From the IMG/VR virus record IMGVR_UViG_3300006841_000093, positions 62,001-126,000 of that record: a stretch of DNA of 64,000 nt, one strand, 5' to 3'. This DNA is from a virus. This document shows, one piece after another, positions 31,710 to 40,010 of this stretch. The position numbers and the translations under genes are program-made. Under the pieces are notes generated by a model, which was not told where the DNA came from, did not search any database, and worked only from the letters and a program-made list of their open reading frames with translations. How positions within the stretch are numbered: the stretch's first letter is position 1; each line of letters begins with the position of its first letter.

Positions 31710-33674
31710 ATGCTACCTACCGAATACCAACAATTTATTCACTTATCAAGATATGCACGATGGGATTATATCAAAGGAAGAAGAGAAACATGGGATGAGA
31801 CTGTTGAACGTTACTTTGATTTTTTTAAAGGACATTTGAAAGAAACGTGTGGTTATGATCTAGAAAATGGTGAAAGAGTAGAGTTGGAAAATGCAGTCAA
31901 GGAATTAAAAGTAATGCCTTCAATGAGATGTTTAATGACAGCTGGACCAGCGTTGGAGAAAGAAAACGTTGCGGGCTACAACTGTAGCTATGTTAAGATA
32001 GACAACTTACGTTCATTTGATGAAATACTCTATGTACTGATGAATGGTACGGGTGTGGGATTTTCAGTAGAAGAAGAATATTGTAATAAACTACCACAAG
32101 TTCCTGATGAACTATACGAAACAGAAACTACTATAGTTGTAGCAGATTCTAAGTTAGGTTGGGCGAGAGCATTTAAAGAACTGATTTCATTACTGTATGG
32201 TGGACATATACCTAAGTGGGATATAAGTAAAGTTAGAGAGGCGGGAGCACCATTAAAGACTTTTGGAGGTAGAGCTTCAGGACCTGAACCCCTTGTAGAC
32301 CTTTTTAATTTCACAACTAGTACAATTAAAAACGCATTAGGAAGAAAACTTAAACCAGTAGAATGTCATGATATAGTTTGTAAGATAGCAGAAATTGTTG
32401 TAGTAGGTGGTGTACGAAGATCGGCTCTCATTAGTCTTTCAAATCTTAATGATAGAGAAATGAGATTCGCCAAACATGGTGAATGGTACAAAGATAACGT
32501 ACAGAGAGCACTCGCAAACAACTCAGTTAATTATAAAGAGAAACCAGATGTAGGAACTTTCATGAGAGAGTGGTTATCACTCTACGATAGTAAGTCTGGA
32601 GAGCGTGGTATTTACAGTAGTTTAGCAAGCAAATCCCATGTAAGTGAACTAAATAATAGAGAAAAGGATAAAGATGGCACATACATTCAAAGAAGATTGG
32701 CAAGAGATGATTTTGGCACAAATCCTTGCAGCGAGATCATTTTACGATCCCGAGAATTCTGCAACTTGTCCGAAGTCGTCCTCAGATCCAACGATAATTT
32801 GCAGTCTATCAAAGACAAAGTTAGGGTTGCAACTATCCTTGGCACATTCCAATCTACTCTCACAAACTTCAAATACCTCTCTAGAGAGTGGCAACGAAAT
32901 TGTGAAGAAGAACGATTACTTGGAGTTAGTCTCACCGGAATCATGGATAATTCCTTAACGAATGGGTCAAAAGATAATATAAAAAAGACATTAAATGAAC
33001 TTAGAGATATCGCAGTAGAAACAAATAAAGAATATGCGAAAAAACTTGGAATCGAAAGAGCCGCCGCCATTACGTGTGTCAAACCTAGTGGTACTGTATC
33101 TCAGCTCGTTGATTCTGCTTCTGGTATTCATGCCCGCCATAATCCTTATTATATTAGGACAGTAAGGGCCGATAATAAAGACCCACTCTGTAAAATGATG
33201 AAAGCAGAGGGGTTTCCACATGAGCCTGATGTAAGTAAGCCTGAACATACTACTGTCTTTTCATTTCCACAAAAAAGCCCAGAAGGGGCGGTTTGTAGAA
33301 CAGAAATGACTGCATGGAAGCAGTTATCCTTATGGCACACCTACGCCAAAGAATGGTGTGAACATAAACCAAGTGTTACTGTCTCTATCAAGGAAGATGA
33401 GTGGGTAAATACAGCGGCTTGGGTATATGAAAATTTTGATGACATAAGTGGTATTAGTTTTTTACCATTTAGTGATCATACATATAGACAAGCACCGTAC
33501 CAAGATTGTACAGAAAAAGAGTATAAAGAACTATTAGATCAGATGCCAAAAGATGTAAATTGGGCATCTTTAGCAGATTACGAAACTCAAGACTATACTA
33601 GTGCTAGTCAAGAGTTTGCGTGTACTTCAGAGAAAGGTTGTGAAATAGTAGATATTTCACCTGCAGTCTCATAA
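31710..33674 (+). CDS. nrdJ: class II (adenosylcobalamin-dependent) ribonucleotide reductase
   Basis: The 654-residue monomeric reductase makes deoxyribonucleotides using B12. The active site NPCSEI at 338-343 has C340 and E342, the partner Cys in AGYNCSYVKID is C92, and the second active-site Cys is C351 in REFCNLSEV. The C-terminal CTSEKGCEIVD supplies the redox Cys pair. Length and the MRCLMTAGPAL block fit Lactobacillus-type RTPR/NrdJ. Use of a B12 enzyme implies a host that makes or imports cobalamin. Codon use between about 32680 and 32900 shifts toward C-ending codons. Confidence 0.94.
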   Translation: MLPTEYQQFIHLSRYARWDYIKGRRETWDETVERYFDFFKGHLKETCGYDLENGERVELENAVKELKVMPSMRCLMTAGPALEKENVAGYNCSYVKIDNLRSFDEILYVLMNGTGVGFSVEEEYCNKLPQVPDELYETETTIVVADSKLGWARAFKELISLLYGGHIPKWDISKVREAGAPLKTFGGRASGPEPLVDLFNFTTSTIKNALGRKLKPVECHDIVCKIAEIVVVGGVRRSALISLSNLNDREMRFAKHGEWYKDNVQRALANNSVNYKEKPDVGTFMREWLSLYDSKSGERGIYSSLASKSHVSELNNREKDKDGTYIQRRLARDDFGTNPCSEIILRSREFCNLSEVVLRSNDNLQSIKDKVRVATILGTFQSTLTNFKYLSREWQRNCEEERLLGVSLTGIMDNSLTNGSKDNIKKTLNELRDIAVETNKEYAKKLGIERAAAITCVKPSGTVSQLVDSASGIHARHNPYYIRTVRADNKDPLCKMMKAEGFPHEPDVSKPEHTTVFSFPQKSPEGAVCRTEMTAWKQLSLWHTYAKEWCEHKPSVTVSIKEDEWVNTAAWVYENFDDISGISFLPFSDHTYRQAPYQDCTEKEYKELLDQMPKDVNWASLADYETQDYTSASQEFACTSEKGCEIVDISPAVS

Positions 33675-33693
33675 CAATTAATAGGGGGTTCAC

Positions 33694-33882
33694 ATGTCAC
33701 TTAAAGATAAATTTGATGTGTGGTATGAGGATGTTAAAGATAAAGTATATTTTACTTTTCACAGAGACAAATTAGAGAAAGATCAACTCTATGAGACTAG
33801 GTGGGTATGGTATCATACTGTGCTAGTCGTAGAGTTAGCTATAATAATACTGTTATTGCTTTATATTGGATTTGCGATATGA
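33694..33882 (+). CDS. small membrane protein (62 aa)
   Basis: A charged N-terminal helix (KDKFDVWYEDVKDKVYFTFH) is followed by one C-terminal membrane segment, VLVVELAIIILLLLYIGFA. AGGGGG precedes the ATG. It overlaps the secreted protein downstream as ATGA. Function unknown; a tail-anchored accessory protein is plausible. Confidence 0.65.
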   Translation: MSLKDKFDVWYEDVKDKVYFTFHRDKLEKDQLYETRWVWYHTVLVVELAIIILLLLYIGFAI

Positions 33883-34451
33883 AAAAGATTTTGATGATGT
33901 TTATTATTGTATTTTTGTTTATGTTCCTACCTTTTATATGGGCAGAACATGGAACAAAACATATTAGTGATTTTGATAAAGTACCTGATGATGGTTGGCC
34001 AAGTCAAGTCATTTATGACACTACAAACGTATGTTACAATGGAACATTAAGGTGGGTTGCGATGGGAAATCCTAACCTTTTAAATCAACCGCCACCTTAT
34101 CACATTGCACGTATGATGTTGGTTCATTGTTTTTGTGTAATAGATAAAGTTAGAACAGAGTATAAGTACAAAGCGTATGTTGATTTTATCGCAGAAGATA
34201 ATAAACTCGCACCAACACTTATACCAAAATTGTTTATGGGAAAATCATTAGAGTGTATAAGAGATTTTGGCACTCTACAAGGATTAGTTATTTTAGATGA
34301 AGACGCTCTAAAAGCGTTTGATGAGTACGCGGAAGATAATGTAACAAAAGTTGAAAAGAAGGATGATTCATCTGTCAATTCCGGGAAGTCAGACTCACCA
34401 GAGCAACCAGAGGAAGTACCTACAGGGGATTCGCCTATAATAAGTTTTTAA
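33879..34451 (+). CDS. secreted Cys-containing protein (190 aa)
   Basis: The start at 33879 (ATGA overlap) gives a clear signal peptide, KKILMMFIIVFLFMFLPFIW, with cleavage likely near AEHG. The mature part has NVCYNGTLRWVAMGNP, HCFCVIDKVRTEY and SLECIRDFGTLQG, with four Cys that could pair in the periplasm. The family is one I recall from marine phages without a function. A Pro/Ser/Glu-rich tail ends it. It sits directly before the periplasmic protease gene. Confidence 0.7.
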   Translation: MKKILMMFIIVFLFMFLPFIWAEHGTKHISDFDKVPDDGWPSQVIYDTTNVCYNGTLRWVAMGNPNLLNQPPPYHIARMMLVHCFCVIDKVRTEYKYKAYVDFIAEDNKLAPTLIPKLFMGKSLECIRDFGTLQGLVILDEDALKAFDEYAEDNVTKVEKKDDSSVNSGKSDSPEQPEEVPTGDSPIISF

Positions 34452-34459
34452 AGGAAAAA

Positions 34460-35527
34460 ATGGAAAAGTTTAAATTATTTGCGTTATTATGCTTTTCTAT
34501 ATTAGTATTCTTTTTCAATCCGGCACAAGCTATTGAGAAAGAAATAATCGAAAGGGTGAAAAAATCGGTAGTATTGCTATCGGTAAACAAACTAAAAGAT
34601 CCATCACCAACTTCACCAAATTCATTGTGCTCTGGCACTTCCATCAATGAAAAAGGTAATATACTAACCAACTTTCATTGTGTGTATGGTCAGAAAACAA
34701 TCAATTTATATTATTGGGATGAAGATGATTGGACAGAATATCAAGTAAAAGTAATAGGGGAAGATCCATTAGCCGATCTTGCTGTACTTGAAGTAATTGG
34801 ACTTAAAAGAAAAGTTCCATACTTAGAATTTATAGATTCTGAAGAGATATATACAGGACTAGAAGTATATGCTTTTGGACACCCTATGGGAATGGCATGG
34901 AGTCTGTCAAAAGGTATTATTTCTAATAATGATAGATATGCCAGACACCCCTACATCAAATCTATCCAAGTAGATGCCGCAATAAATAAAGGAAACTCAG
35001 GCGGTCCTCTAATTAATGAAAAAGGTGAAATCGTAGGAGTTGCTACTTTGATGGTATCTAGAACAAACTCAAATGCAGGAGTCGGTCTAGGAGTCAGAGC
35101 CGATATTGCAGAAAAATCACTCGCTGAAATGTTATTGTCGGGAAAAGTAGATCGCCCAGCACTAGGTGTTATGGTTATTGCATTAAATGGTAAAGACAAT
35201 CAACGAAAAGAACTTTTGAAAAAACATCCTAATATAAATACCACAATCCCAAACAGTTTCGGATTAATGATAAGTAATGAAAATAAACCAACTAATCCGA
35301 TACCGGAGGGGTTAAAGCCGTGGGATACTATTATAGGAATTAATGATGTTCCTATTAATACTGATGTTGAATTGGCAGATCAATTAATAAAAAACAAAAT
35401 TGGTGAAAAAATTATTATCAATATTATTAGGGATAAACGTTTTATGAAGATTGGTAACATTACTTTAAAAGTATTTCCTGTTCCAACAGATAAAATGTAT
35501 AAAGATCATGTTATTAACGGAAACTAG
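34460..35527 (+). CDS. periplasmic trypsin-like serine protease, HtrA/DegP family with PDZ domain
   Basis: A signal peptide (KLFALLCFSILVFFFNPAQA) leads a chymotrypsin-fold protease. The triad is H73 (LTNFHCVYG), D106 (PLADLAVLEV) and S180 (NKGNSGGPLINEKG). A C-terminal PDZ-like domain follows from about 215, with LKPWDTIIGINDVPI. At 355 residues it matches short HtrA/DegS-type proteases. In the periplasm it could remove damaged proteins, mature virion-related secreted proteins, or trigger an envelope response. An HtrA in a phage is uncommon. Confidence 0.9.
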   Translation: MEKFKLFALLCFSILVFFFNPAQAIEKEIIERVKKSVVLLSVNKLKDPSPTSPNSLCSGTSINEKGNILTNFHCVYGQKTINLYYWDEDDWTEYQVKVIGEDPLADLAVLEVIGLKRKVPYLEFIDSEEIYTGLEVYAFGHPMGMAWSLSKGIISNNDRYARHPYIKSIQVDAAINKGNSGGPLINEKGEIVGVATLMVSRTNSNAGVGLGVRADIAEKSLAEMLLSGKVDRPALGVMVIALNGKDNQRKELLKKHPNINTTIPNSFGLMISNENKPTNPIPEGLKPWDTIIGINDVPINTDVELADQLIKNKIGEKIIINIIRDKRFMKIGNITLKVFPVPTDKMYKDHVINGN

Positions 35528-35545
35528 GAGAAAGGCGTTGGAGAT

Positions 35546-35731
35546 ATGCCAGTAGACATAATCTGGGAAGATGGAAATGCAACAATAGTAATACAATGTG
35601 ATGGATGTGATAAAGAATATGAAATTTTTACAAGTGATACAGAAGGATTAGAAGTATGTTCTTTTTGTGGACACTACCTTGAAATAGATAGTGAATCAGG
35701 AGAAACAGATGATGAAGATAGCTGGGATTGA
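35546..35731 (+). CDS. small zinc-ribbon protein (61 aa)
   Basis: Four Cys in two pairs, CDGCDKEY and VCSFCGHY, form a zinc ribbon of the size used by small phage transcription or assembly factors. The C-terminus is very acidic (DSESGETDDEDSWD). It overlaps the RuvC-like gene by 20 bases. Its role is unknown; T4 late or middle regulators are also small, but there is no specific match. Confidence 0.65.
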   Translation: MPVDIIWEDGNATIVIQCDGCDKEYEIFTSDTEGLEVCSFCGHYLEIDSESGETDDEDSWD

Positions 35732-36290
35732 TTATTCATTAACTTCACCAGCGATTTGTGTATATAAGGATGAAAATGGTGGACATTTTGACTTTGATAG
35801 GTGTGTGTTTCATTATCTATCTAATAATGAAAAACAACAACAACTTGCCGCCAGGACTGGGTTAAAAAACTTAAGAGTTGATTCCTATCCTGAATGGCAA
35901 TCTGAAGAAGAACGACATGAAAAACTCGCAACTTGGGCATATAACATTGTTCAAGGTTGCGAGGAAGTGTTTCTTGAAGGATATGCGTTTGCTACTTCAG
36001 TACAAGCCGGTGTTCGTTCAATGGCAGAGAATACAGGATTGTTAAAACATAAAATGTGGAAAAATAAACTTAAATTTCAAACATATCCCCCCACAGTTAT
36101 CAAGAAGTTTGCTACAGGCAAAGGTAATTCTAATAAAGAAAAAATGTATGAAGCCTTTGTCGATGAACTTCTTACCCCCACAGATCTAAAAGAACAATTA
36201 ACTCCTAAAGCAAAGAAAATAATCAATCCTATTAGTGATATAGTGGATTCTTATTTTATAGCAAAAGCGGGAGCTGAAGGTTTAATATGA
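35712..36290 (+). CDS. RuvC-like / RNase H-fold nuclease
   Basis: The likely start is ATG 35712 (MKIAGIDYSLTSP). The RNase H-fold catalytic positions are D in IAGIDYSLTSPAICVY, E in VFLEGYAFATS (about 90) and paired D in PISDIVDSYFIAKAG (about 175-185). At 192 residues it resembles Holliday-junction resolvases of the RuvC group. It would resolve recombination or packaging intermediates. Overlaps both neighbours. Confidence 0.78.
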   Translation: MKIAGIDYSLTSPAICVYKDENGGHFDFDRCVFHYLSNNEKQQQLAARTGLKNLRVDSYPEWQSEEERHEKLATWAYNIVQGCEEVFLEGYAFATSVQAGVRSMAENTGLLKHKMWKNKLKFQTYPPTVIKKFATGKGNSNKEKMYEAFVDELLTPTDLKEQLTPKAKKIINPISDIVDSYFIAKAGAEGLI

Positions 36291-36547
36291 CCGATAAAGA
36301 AAGAAAAAGAATTGCCAATCGGAAATATTACGAAAAGAACAAAGATCGTCTTGCCGAGAAATGGAAACATGATGACAAACGAAAAGAGTATCTAAAAGAG
36401 TATTATGTAAGGAATAAAGATACTATTCTAAAAAGAGCAAAAGATTGGAATGAACGTAACAAAGAAGCAAGGAAATTAATTACAGAAAGAGATAAAAGAA
36501 ATAAATTAAAAACTCTTTGGGAAATTGAAAAACGTGAAAGGTTATAA
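36287..36547 (+). CDS. small basic protein with repeated RNKD-type helices (86 aa)
   Basis: The protein consists of Lys/Arg/Glu/Tyr-rich helical repeats, NRKYYEKNKDRLAEKW, EYYVRNKDTILKRA and KDWNERNKEARKL. Similar repeats occur at the ends of HNH endonucleases and small DNA-binding proteins, but no nuclease domain is present. It is coupled by ATGA upstream and TAATG downstream. Possibly a truncated remnant of such a nuclease or a stand-alone nucleic-acid binder. Confidence 0.6.
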   Translation: MTDKERKRIANRKYYEKNKDRLAEKWKHDDKRKEYLKEYYVRNKDTILKRAKDWNERNKEARKLITERDKRNKLKTLWEIEKRERL

Positions 36548-37203
36548 TGGAATGGAACTCAAAAGAATTTTTCCCTACTTTATTTTATGAATTTAATTTT
36601 AGTGAAGAGGAAATTCAACCTTTACTAGATGAAATGGAGGAAAAGAAAAAGATAATAAAATACAAGTATATTCATGAATATGCAGTAGATCGTGAAGATA
36701 GAGTAATAGACTATTGGACAGATCACGCAGGACCCTGTATTATTGATGGATTTGAAAATATAATTAAACCCGCCATTGAAAACGTATTTCATCCACATAT
36801 AAAAGCTCACATGATAGCATATTGGACTGCAATATATGCTGAACAAGGTTATCATGCAACACATCAACATGTGGCACACCCCTGGGAATCCATTGGACCG
36901 AATATGTCTTCAGTCTTTTACTTATCAGATATTGGAGTAACACAATTTTATAATCCTGATCAAAATAGCAATGATCCTGACATTTTTATGCAATCTAAAA
37001 TAGGAAAATTAGTAATGTTTCCGGCTCACATTTTACATAGAGCGCCCCCACATATGAATCCTGATGAAGAAAGAATAGTAATGTCAGCTAATTGGAGAGT
37101 GTCGGAAGCATATATGGGAGGATATTGGAAGGCAAGAGATTTGGTAGTTCCTTTAAATGCACAACATAAAGAATTTAGAACTAAGGAAAAGCCTTTTACA
37201 TAA
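36547..37203 (+). CDS. 2-oxoglutarate/Fe(II) dioxygenase
   Basis: The double-stranded beta-helix iron site is visible: HATHQHVAHPW (first His and partner near 115-123), MFPAHILHRAPPH (second His near 160-172) and an Arg in DEERIVMSANWRV binding 2-oxoglutarate. The PF13759-like 2OG-Fe(II) family is common in marine phages. Substrate unknown, possibly protein or amino acid. It belongs to a set of at least five such enzymes in this window (others at 53063 and 54485-56439). Confidence 0.8.
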   Translation: MEWNSKEFFPTLFYEFNFSEEEIQPLLDEMEEKKKIIKYKYIHEYAVDREDRVIDYWTDHAGPCIIDGFENIIKPAIENVFHPHIKAHMIAYWTAIYAEQGYHATHQHVAHPWESIGPNMSSVFYLSDIGVTQFYNPDQNSNDPDIFMQSKIGKLVMFPAHILHRAPPHMNPDEERIVMSANWRVSEAYMGGYWKARDLVVPLNAQHKEFRTKEKPFT

Positions 37204-37212
37204 TAAATATCA

Positions 37213-37437
37213 ATGAATGTAAAAAAGTTTAAAGAACTTATTGAAACAACAGAATTTGTTGGAAGTACAGATGATTATCTCATCCACAAATTTACAGATG
37301 GTGGAAACTATTTAATTATAGATATCTATGGAGACTTTCTAATCTTAGAGAGAGATAAAATAGAAAGTGTATTTACAAAAATTTGGGATGACCTTTACGG
37401 GCCAATAACGGAGGAAGTTCCACACATACTAAATTAA
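37213..37437 (+). CDS. hypothetical protein (74 aa)
   Basis: A small alpha/beta protein (FVGSTDDYLIHKFTDGGNYL, then IDIYGDFLILERDKIESVF). No family recognised. The N-terminus NVKKFKELIETTE lacks the full leader pattern. It lies after the oxygenase with a 9-base gap. Confidence 0.6.
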   Translation: MNVKKFKELIETTEFVGSTDDYLIHKFTDGGNYLIIDIYGDFLILERDKIESVFTKIWDDLYGPITEEVPHILN

Positions 37438-37448
37438 AGGGGGAATAC

Positions 37449-37637
37449 GTGGGGTGGAAACATGAATATACATGGGAGACATTGTTTCATTTCATTTGTG
37501 GAGAATGTAAGAACTGGTGGAGTTACGCGGGAATTATAGAGAAAAAAATAAATGGTAGACCAACATCAATGACTTGTCCACATTGTGGATATAAAACAGA
37601 TATTAAAATGAAAGAGGGGTTTAAACATAATGGCTAA
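37449..37637 (+). CDS. small zinc-ribbon protein (62 aa, GTG start)
   Basis: GTG at 37449, behind AAAGGGGG, starts a protein with two Cys pairs: FICGECKNWWSY and MTCPHCGYKTD. Spacing is that of a zinc ribbon. The Trp-rich first part could bind another protein. It overlaps the next gene by 8 bases. Confidence 0.65.
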   Translation: MGWKHEYTWETLFHFICGECKNWWSYAGIIEKKINGRPTSMTCPHCGYKTDIKMKEGFKHNG

Positions 37638-37779
37638 AAAAGCAAGAGGATGGTCGGCTGTTGAATATAAAAAAAAGAATACCAGCAAGAAGAGAACTAG
37701 TATAGGAAGATCTACAAGTTCCAGACCAAAAAACAAATATAAGAAAAGGGGATGGAAGAAATATCGTGGTCAAGGATGA
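37630..37779 (+). CDS. very small basic protein (49 aa)
   Basis: ATG 37630 to TGA 37777-37779 encodes a Lys/Arg/Ser-rich peptide (KKARGWSAVEYKKKNTSKKR, ending GWKKYRGQG). It overlaps the zinc-ribbon gene by 8 bases and the next frame by 14. The composition suggests a nucleic-acid-binding peptide. Confidence 0.5.
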   Translation: MAKKARGWSAVEYKKKNTSKKRTSIGRSTSSRPKNKYKKRGWKKYRGQG

Positions 37780-37909
37780 AGATGGAAAATATCATTATAT
37801 ACCACCAGATTCTTTTGAAATAGTAACAACATTAATACGTAAATATAAAGATGAAAACGGAATGGGATGGACTCAATACACAGTAAAAATAAAATCAAAA
37901 AAGAAATAA
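37766..37909 (+). CDS. very small protein (47 aa, GTG start)
   Basis: GTG 37766 starts KDEDGKYHYIPPDSFEIV and continues TTLIRKYKDENGMGWTQYTV to a Lys tail. It fills the space between two overlapping genes and reads like a small beta-hairpin protein. Evidence is limited to position and coding-like composition. Confidence 0.4.
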   Translation: MVKDEDGKYHYIPPDSFEIVTTLIRKYKDENGMGWTQYTVKIKSKKK

Positions 37910-38217
37910 TAATTCTGAATTTAGTTTGTCTTAATTTAATCCAAATAATATTATGTGTTACTATATTCTTATTGATGACTTCTTGTGCTGTAGAACCTGA
38001 AGACTGGACCAAAGTTAAGCCTCCCCCACAGACACTAGGATTAGAACGGGCAGGATTTTTCAATATTGGTGATTCATTATATTCTCAACATTGTGATCCT
38101 AAAGGTAATCAAATTTGGATGAGATGGGATGAAAATAAAGAATTGTGGAAAAAAGTAAAATATAATACTTTAGGATGTAGAGATGGCGAAAGTGCAACAG
38201 GACCAGACTCCTCCTGA
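37867..38217 (+). CDS. lipoprotein (116 aa)
   Basis: A basic N-terminus (KNKIKKE) is followed by a long hydrophobic segment (IQIILCVTIFLLMTSC) with lipobox LMTSC, so lipidation at about Cys40 is expected. The mature part is small and polar with Cys in SQHCDPKG and TLGCRDGE. The start could be 37867; there is no better one downstream that keeps the signal. It overlaps clpS by 35 bases. A related lipoprotein lies at 40463. Confidence 0.65.
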   Translation: MDSIHSKNKIKKEIIILNLVCLNLIQIILCVTIFLLMTSCAVEPEDWTKVKPPPQTLGLERAGFFNIGDSLYSQHCDPKGNQIWMRWDENKELWKKVKYNTLGCRDGESATGPDSS

Positions 38218-38545
38218 AGAAGGTGGTGTAGTAGAAAAAGCAAGAAAAGGTGCTACGGGTCGTGGACTCAAGAGAGTAAGAGAACCTAATAAACCAAGTA
38301 AGTTTGCTGTAATCTTACATAATGATGATTATACACCAATGGAATTTGTAGTATTTGTTCTACAAGAAGTATTTCATCATCCATTTGACCGAGCTGAAAG
38401 AATAATGTTAAGTGTACACAATGATGGTATGGGAGTTGCAGGAATATATCATTTTGAAATAGCAGAACAAAAAGCGTATGATACAGCTTTAGAAGCAAAA
38501 GATAATCAATATCCATTAAAAGTAACCGTTGAGGAGATACAATGA
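38183..38545 (+). CDS. clpS: ClpS-like Clp protease adaptor
   Basis: The 120-residue protein has the ClpS core: KFAVILHNDDYTPMEFVVFVLQEVF (quoted as KFAVILHNDDYTPMEF and VVFVLQEVF), AERIMLSVHNDGMGVAGIY and YPLKVTVEE. N47, D48, D49 and H79 match the N-degron pocket. ClpS brings proteins with destabilising N-termini to ClpAP. An unstructured Pro/Gly-rich N-terminus of 40 residues precedes the domain. The phage also encodes a ClpP-like protein at 53813. Either could redirect host proteolysis. Confidence 0.93.
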   Translation: MAKVQQDQTPPEEGGVVEKARKGATGRGLKRVREPNKPSKFAVILHNDDYTPMEFVVFVLQEVFHHPFDRAERIMLSVHNDGMGVAGIYHFEIAEQKAYDTALEAKDNQYPLKVTVEEIQ

Positions 38546-38736
38546 TTGACTATATTATAAACATTCTAAAAGGAATATTTAAAAAAGAGAATAAAGATTA
38601 TGTCTTAGAAGAAAAAACTGTGGAAAGGAAGCCCAAAGAAATTAAAGTTGGAAAGAAAAAACAACAAGCAAAAAAGAAAACCACAAAAAAGAAGACCACT
38701 AATAAATCCAAGAAAAAAGGAATGAATTTTACATAG
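38542..38736 (+). CDS. small basic protein (64 aa)
   Basis: Short helix IDYIINILKGIFKKE then an almost pure Lys/Thr tail (KKTTKKKTTNKSKKKG). It resembles histone-tail-like DNA binders. Coupled to clpS by ATGA. Confidence 0.6.
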   Translation: MIDYIINILKGIFKKENKDYVLEEKTVERKPKEIKVGKKKQQAKKKTTKKKTTNKSKKKGMNFT

Positions 38737-38754
38737 TGGATTCAGAAAGGTAAA

Positions 38755-39138
38755 ATGCCAAACGTTGTTCACAAGCATATGATTATGAGAGCAGAAGTGA
38801 ACGAACCATTAATTACTCCAACTGAAACTAAAAAATGGCTACGCGATTTGGTGAAAAAAATAGACATGAATATCTTAGGAGGTCCATATTCATCTTATGT
38901 GACTAAAGAAGGTAATCGTGGTGTAACTGGAATAGTGATGATAGAAACATCACATATAGCAATACACATTTGGGATGAAGAAAGACCCGCCTTAGTACAA
39001 TGTGATGTTTATTCTTGTGCAGATTTTTCTCATGTTGAAGTTGTACAATCATTGGCTCAAATGGAGCCCACAAAAGTTGATTATTTACTACTTGATAGAG
39101 AACCAAATATGAAATGGAGTGGATCATGGCAATGGTAA
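38755..39138 (+). CDS. speD: S-adenosylmethionine decarboxylase-like protein
   Basis: The 127-residue protein matches SpeD/SpeH, which forms decarboxylated SAM for spermidine synthesis. The self-cleaving Ser that becomes the pyruvoyl group is S66 in MIETSHIAIHIWDEERP, and C88 in CDVYSCADF is the conserved catalytic Cys. The Ile-His-Ile-Trp block is typical. Known cyanophages carry speD too. Polyamines neutralise packaged DNA, a plausible reason for it here. AGAAAGG precedes the ATG. Confidence 0.88.
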   Translation: MPNVVHKHMIMRAEVNEPLITPTETKKWLRDLVKKIDMNILGGPYSSYVTKEGNRGVTGIVMIETSHIAIHIWDEERPALVQCDVYSCADFSHVEVVQSLAQMEPTKVDYLLLDREPNMKWSGSWQW

Positions 39139-39275
39139 AAAAGCAAAGCTCTTTTGGAGATTATTTTGATGCTCAATATGATAGATTGAGAAAAATGTTG
39201 GACAATAAGAATGCTCAACAACAAACAGAATGGTTAGAAGATTGGGTAAAGAGACAAGAAGAAAAAGATGGATGA
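39126..39275 (+). CDS. very small protein (49 aa)
   Basis: ATG 39126 begins MAMVKKQSSFGDYFDAQYDR and ends at TGA 39273-39275. It overlaps speD by 13 bases and the next gene by 8. Polar, helical composition; no domain. Confidence 0.5.
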   Translation: MAMVKKQSSFGDYFDAQYDRLRKMLDNKNAQQQTEWLEDWVKRQEEKDG

Positions 39276-39696
39276 AAAAACTCTTCTTGAAATACGTGAA
39301 GCTATGAACATTCAGTTTCGTTATAAACTTTATAGATCTCCTGAATTTCCCTTCCTAGCATCTATGGGTATAAATCATATCATACAAGGATTTGAAGCAC
39401 CAGACGAAAAAGAATTTGTTGGAATACTACACCTATGGTATGAAAACAATTCTGGAGAAATATCTTATCAAACTAAAGATCAACATTTTTTAGCCGGATA
39501 TTGGAAACACGAATGGTATGATCATCCTCAAGATGCAATCAAATTAGCAATGTATATTTCTAAAGCTAAACCTTACGATGAAAATAAACTTGTACAAATA
39601 CACATGAATTATACCAAAGAAATAGCAGATAGAGTAAGTGAAAAAGCAAGAATGAAAATATTAGAAGAAGAATCTAATGATTTTTGGTTAAATTAA
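39268..39696 (+). CDS. hypothetical protein (142 aa)
   Basis: A mixed alpha/beta protein: FRYKLYRSPEFPFLASMGIN, KEFVGILHLWYENNSG and DHPQDAIKLAMYISKA. No family is recognised. It starts inside the previous gene's last codons and ends just before the sigma70 promoter at 39704. Confidence 0.65.
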   Translation: MDEKTLLEIREAMNIQFRYKLYRSPEFPFLASMGINHIIQGFEAPDEKEFVGILHLWYENNSGEISYQTKDQHFLAGYWKHEWYDHPQDAIKLAMYISKAKPYDENKLVQIHMNYTKEIADRVSEKARMKILEEESNDFWLN

Positions 39697-39703
39697 TAAA
39701 CAC

Positions 39704-39732
39704 TTGACTTTTCTACAATTATCATGTATAAT
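39704..39732 (+). promoter_or_regulatory. sigma70-type promoter (module with AATAAACAC flank)
   Basis: TTGACT (39704-39709), 17-base spacer, TATAAT (39727-39732). It is preceded by TTAATAAACAC, the same flank seen at 57195, 57781 and 58775. Confidence 0.75.
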
Positions 39733-39755
39733 AGTGGTAATATTAAATAAATAAT

Positions 39756-40010
39756 ATGAGTAAGTATAGAGTATGGGATGATATCCCTAGAGATGTAGTT
39801 TGTTGTAACAACTGTCATCATATACAATGGCTCGTAGATATAGGTGGAGGTATTAGATGCACTCACCCAAAAAACGAGTATAGATTCTTTCGTGAAGCGA
39901 GATGGGGAAAACCTGATTTGATCAACGACAAGACAAGACCACGAAAACCTGTAATTCCAGGCATCGGAGAGTCTTGTGAGAATTTTATACACAAGGACGA
40001 TTTTGGGTAG
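39756..40010 (+). CDS. small Cys-rich protein (84 aa)
   Basis: The pattern VVCCNNCHHIQW, GIRCTHPK and GESCENFIH gives five Cys and several His, enough for a small zinc site. The family is not recognised. It is the first gene after the promoter at 39704, so it is probably early. Confidence 0.65.
   Translation: MSKYRVWDDIPRDVVCCNNCHHIQWLVDIGGGIRCTHPKNEYRFFREARWGKPDLINDKTRPRKPVIPGIGESCENFIHKDDFG

Noticed and set aside
37202-37209. AATAAATA just before the gene at 37213
   Set aside because: A late start from this box would fall inside the ATG, so it is not usable as a normal promoter. The same applies to the AATAAATA before the gene at 43879.
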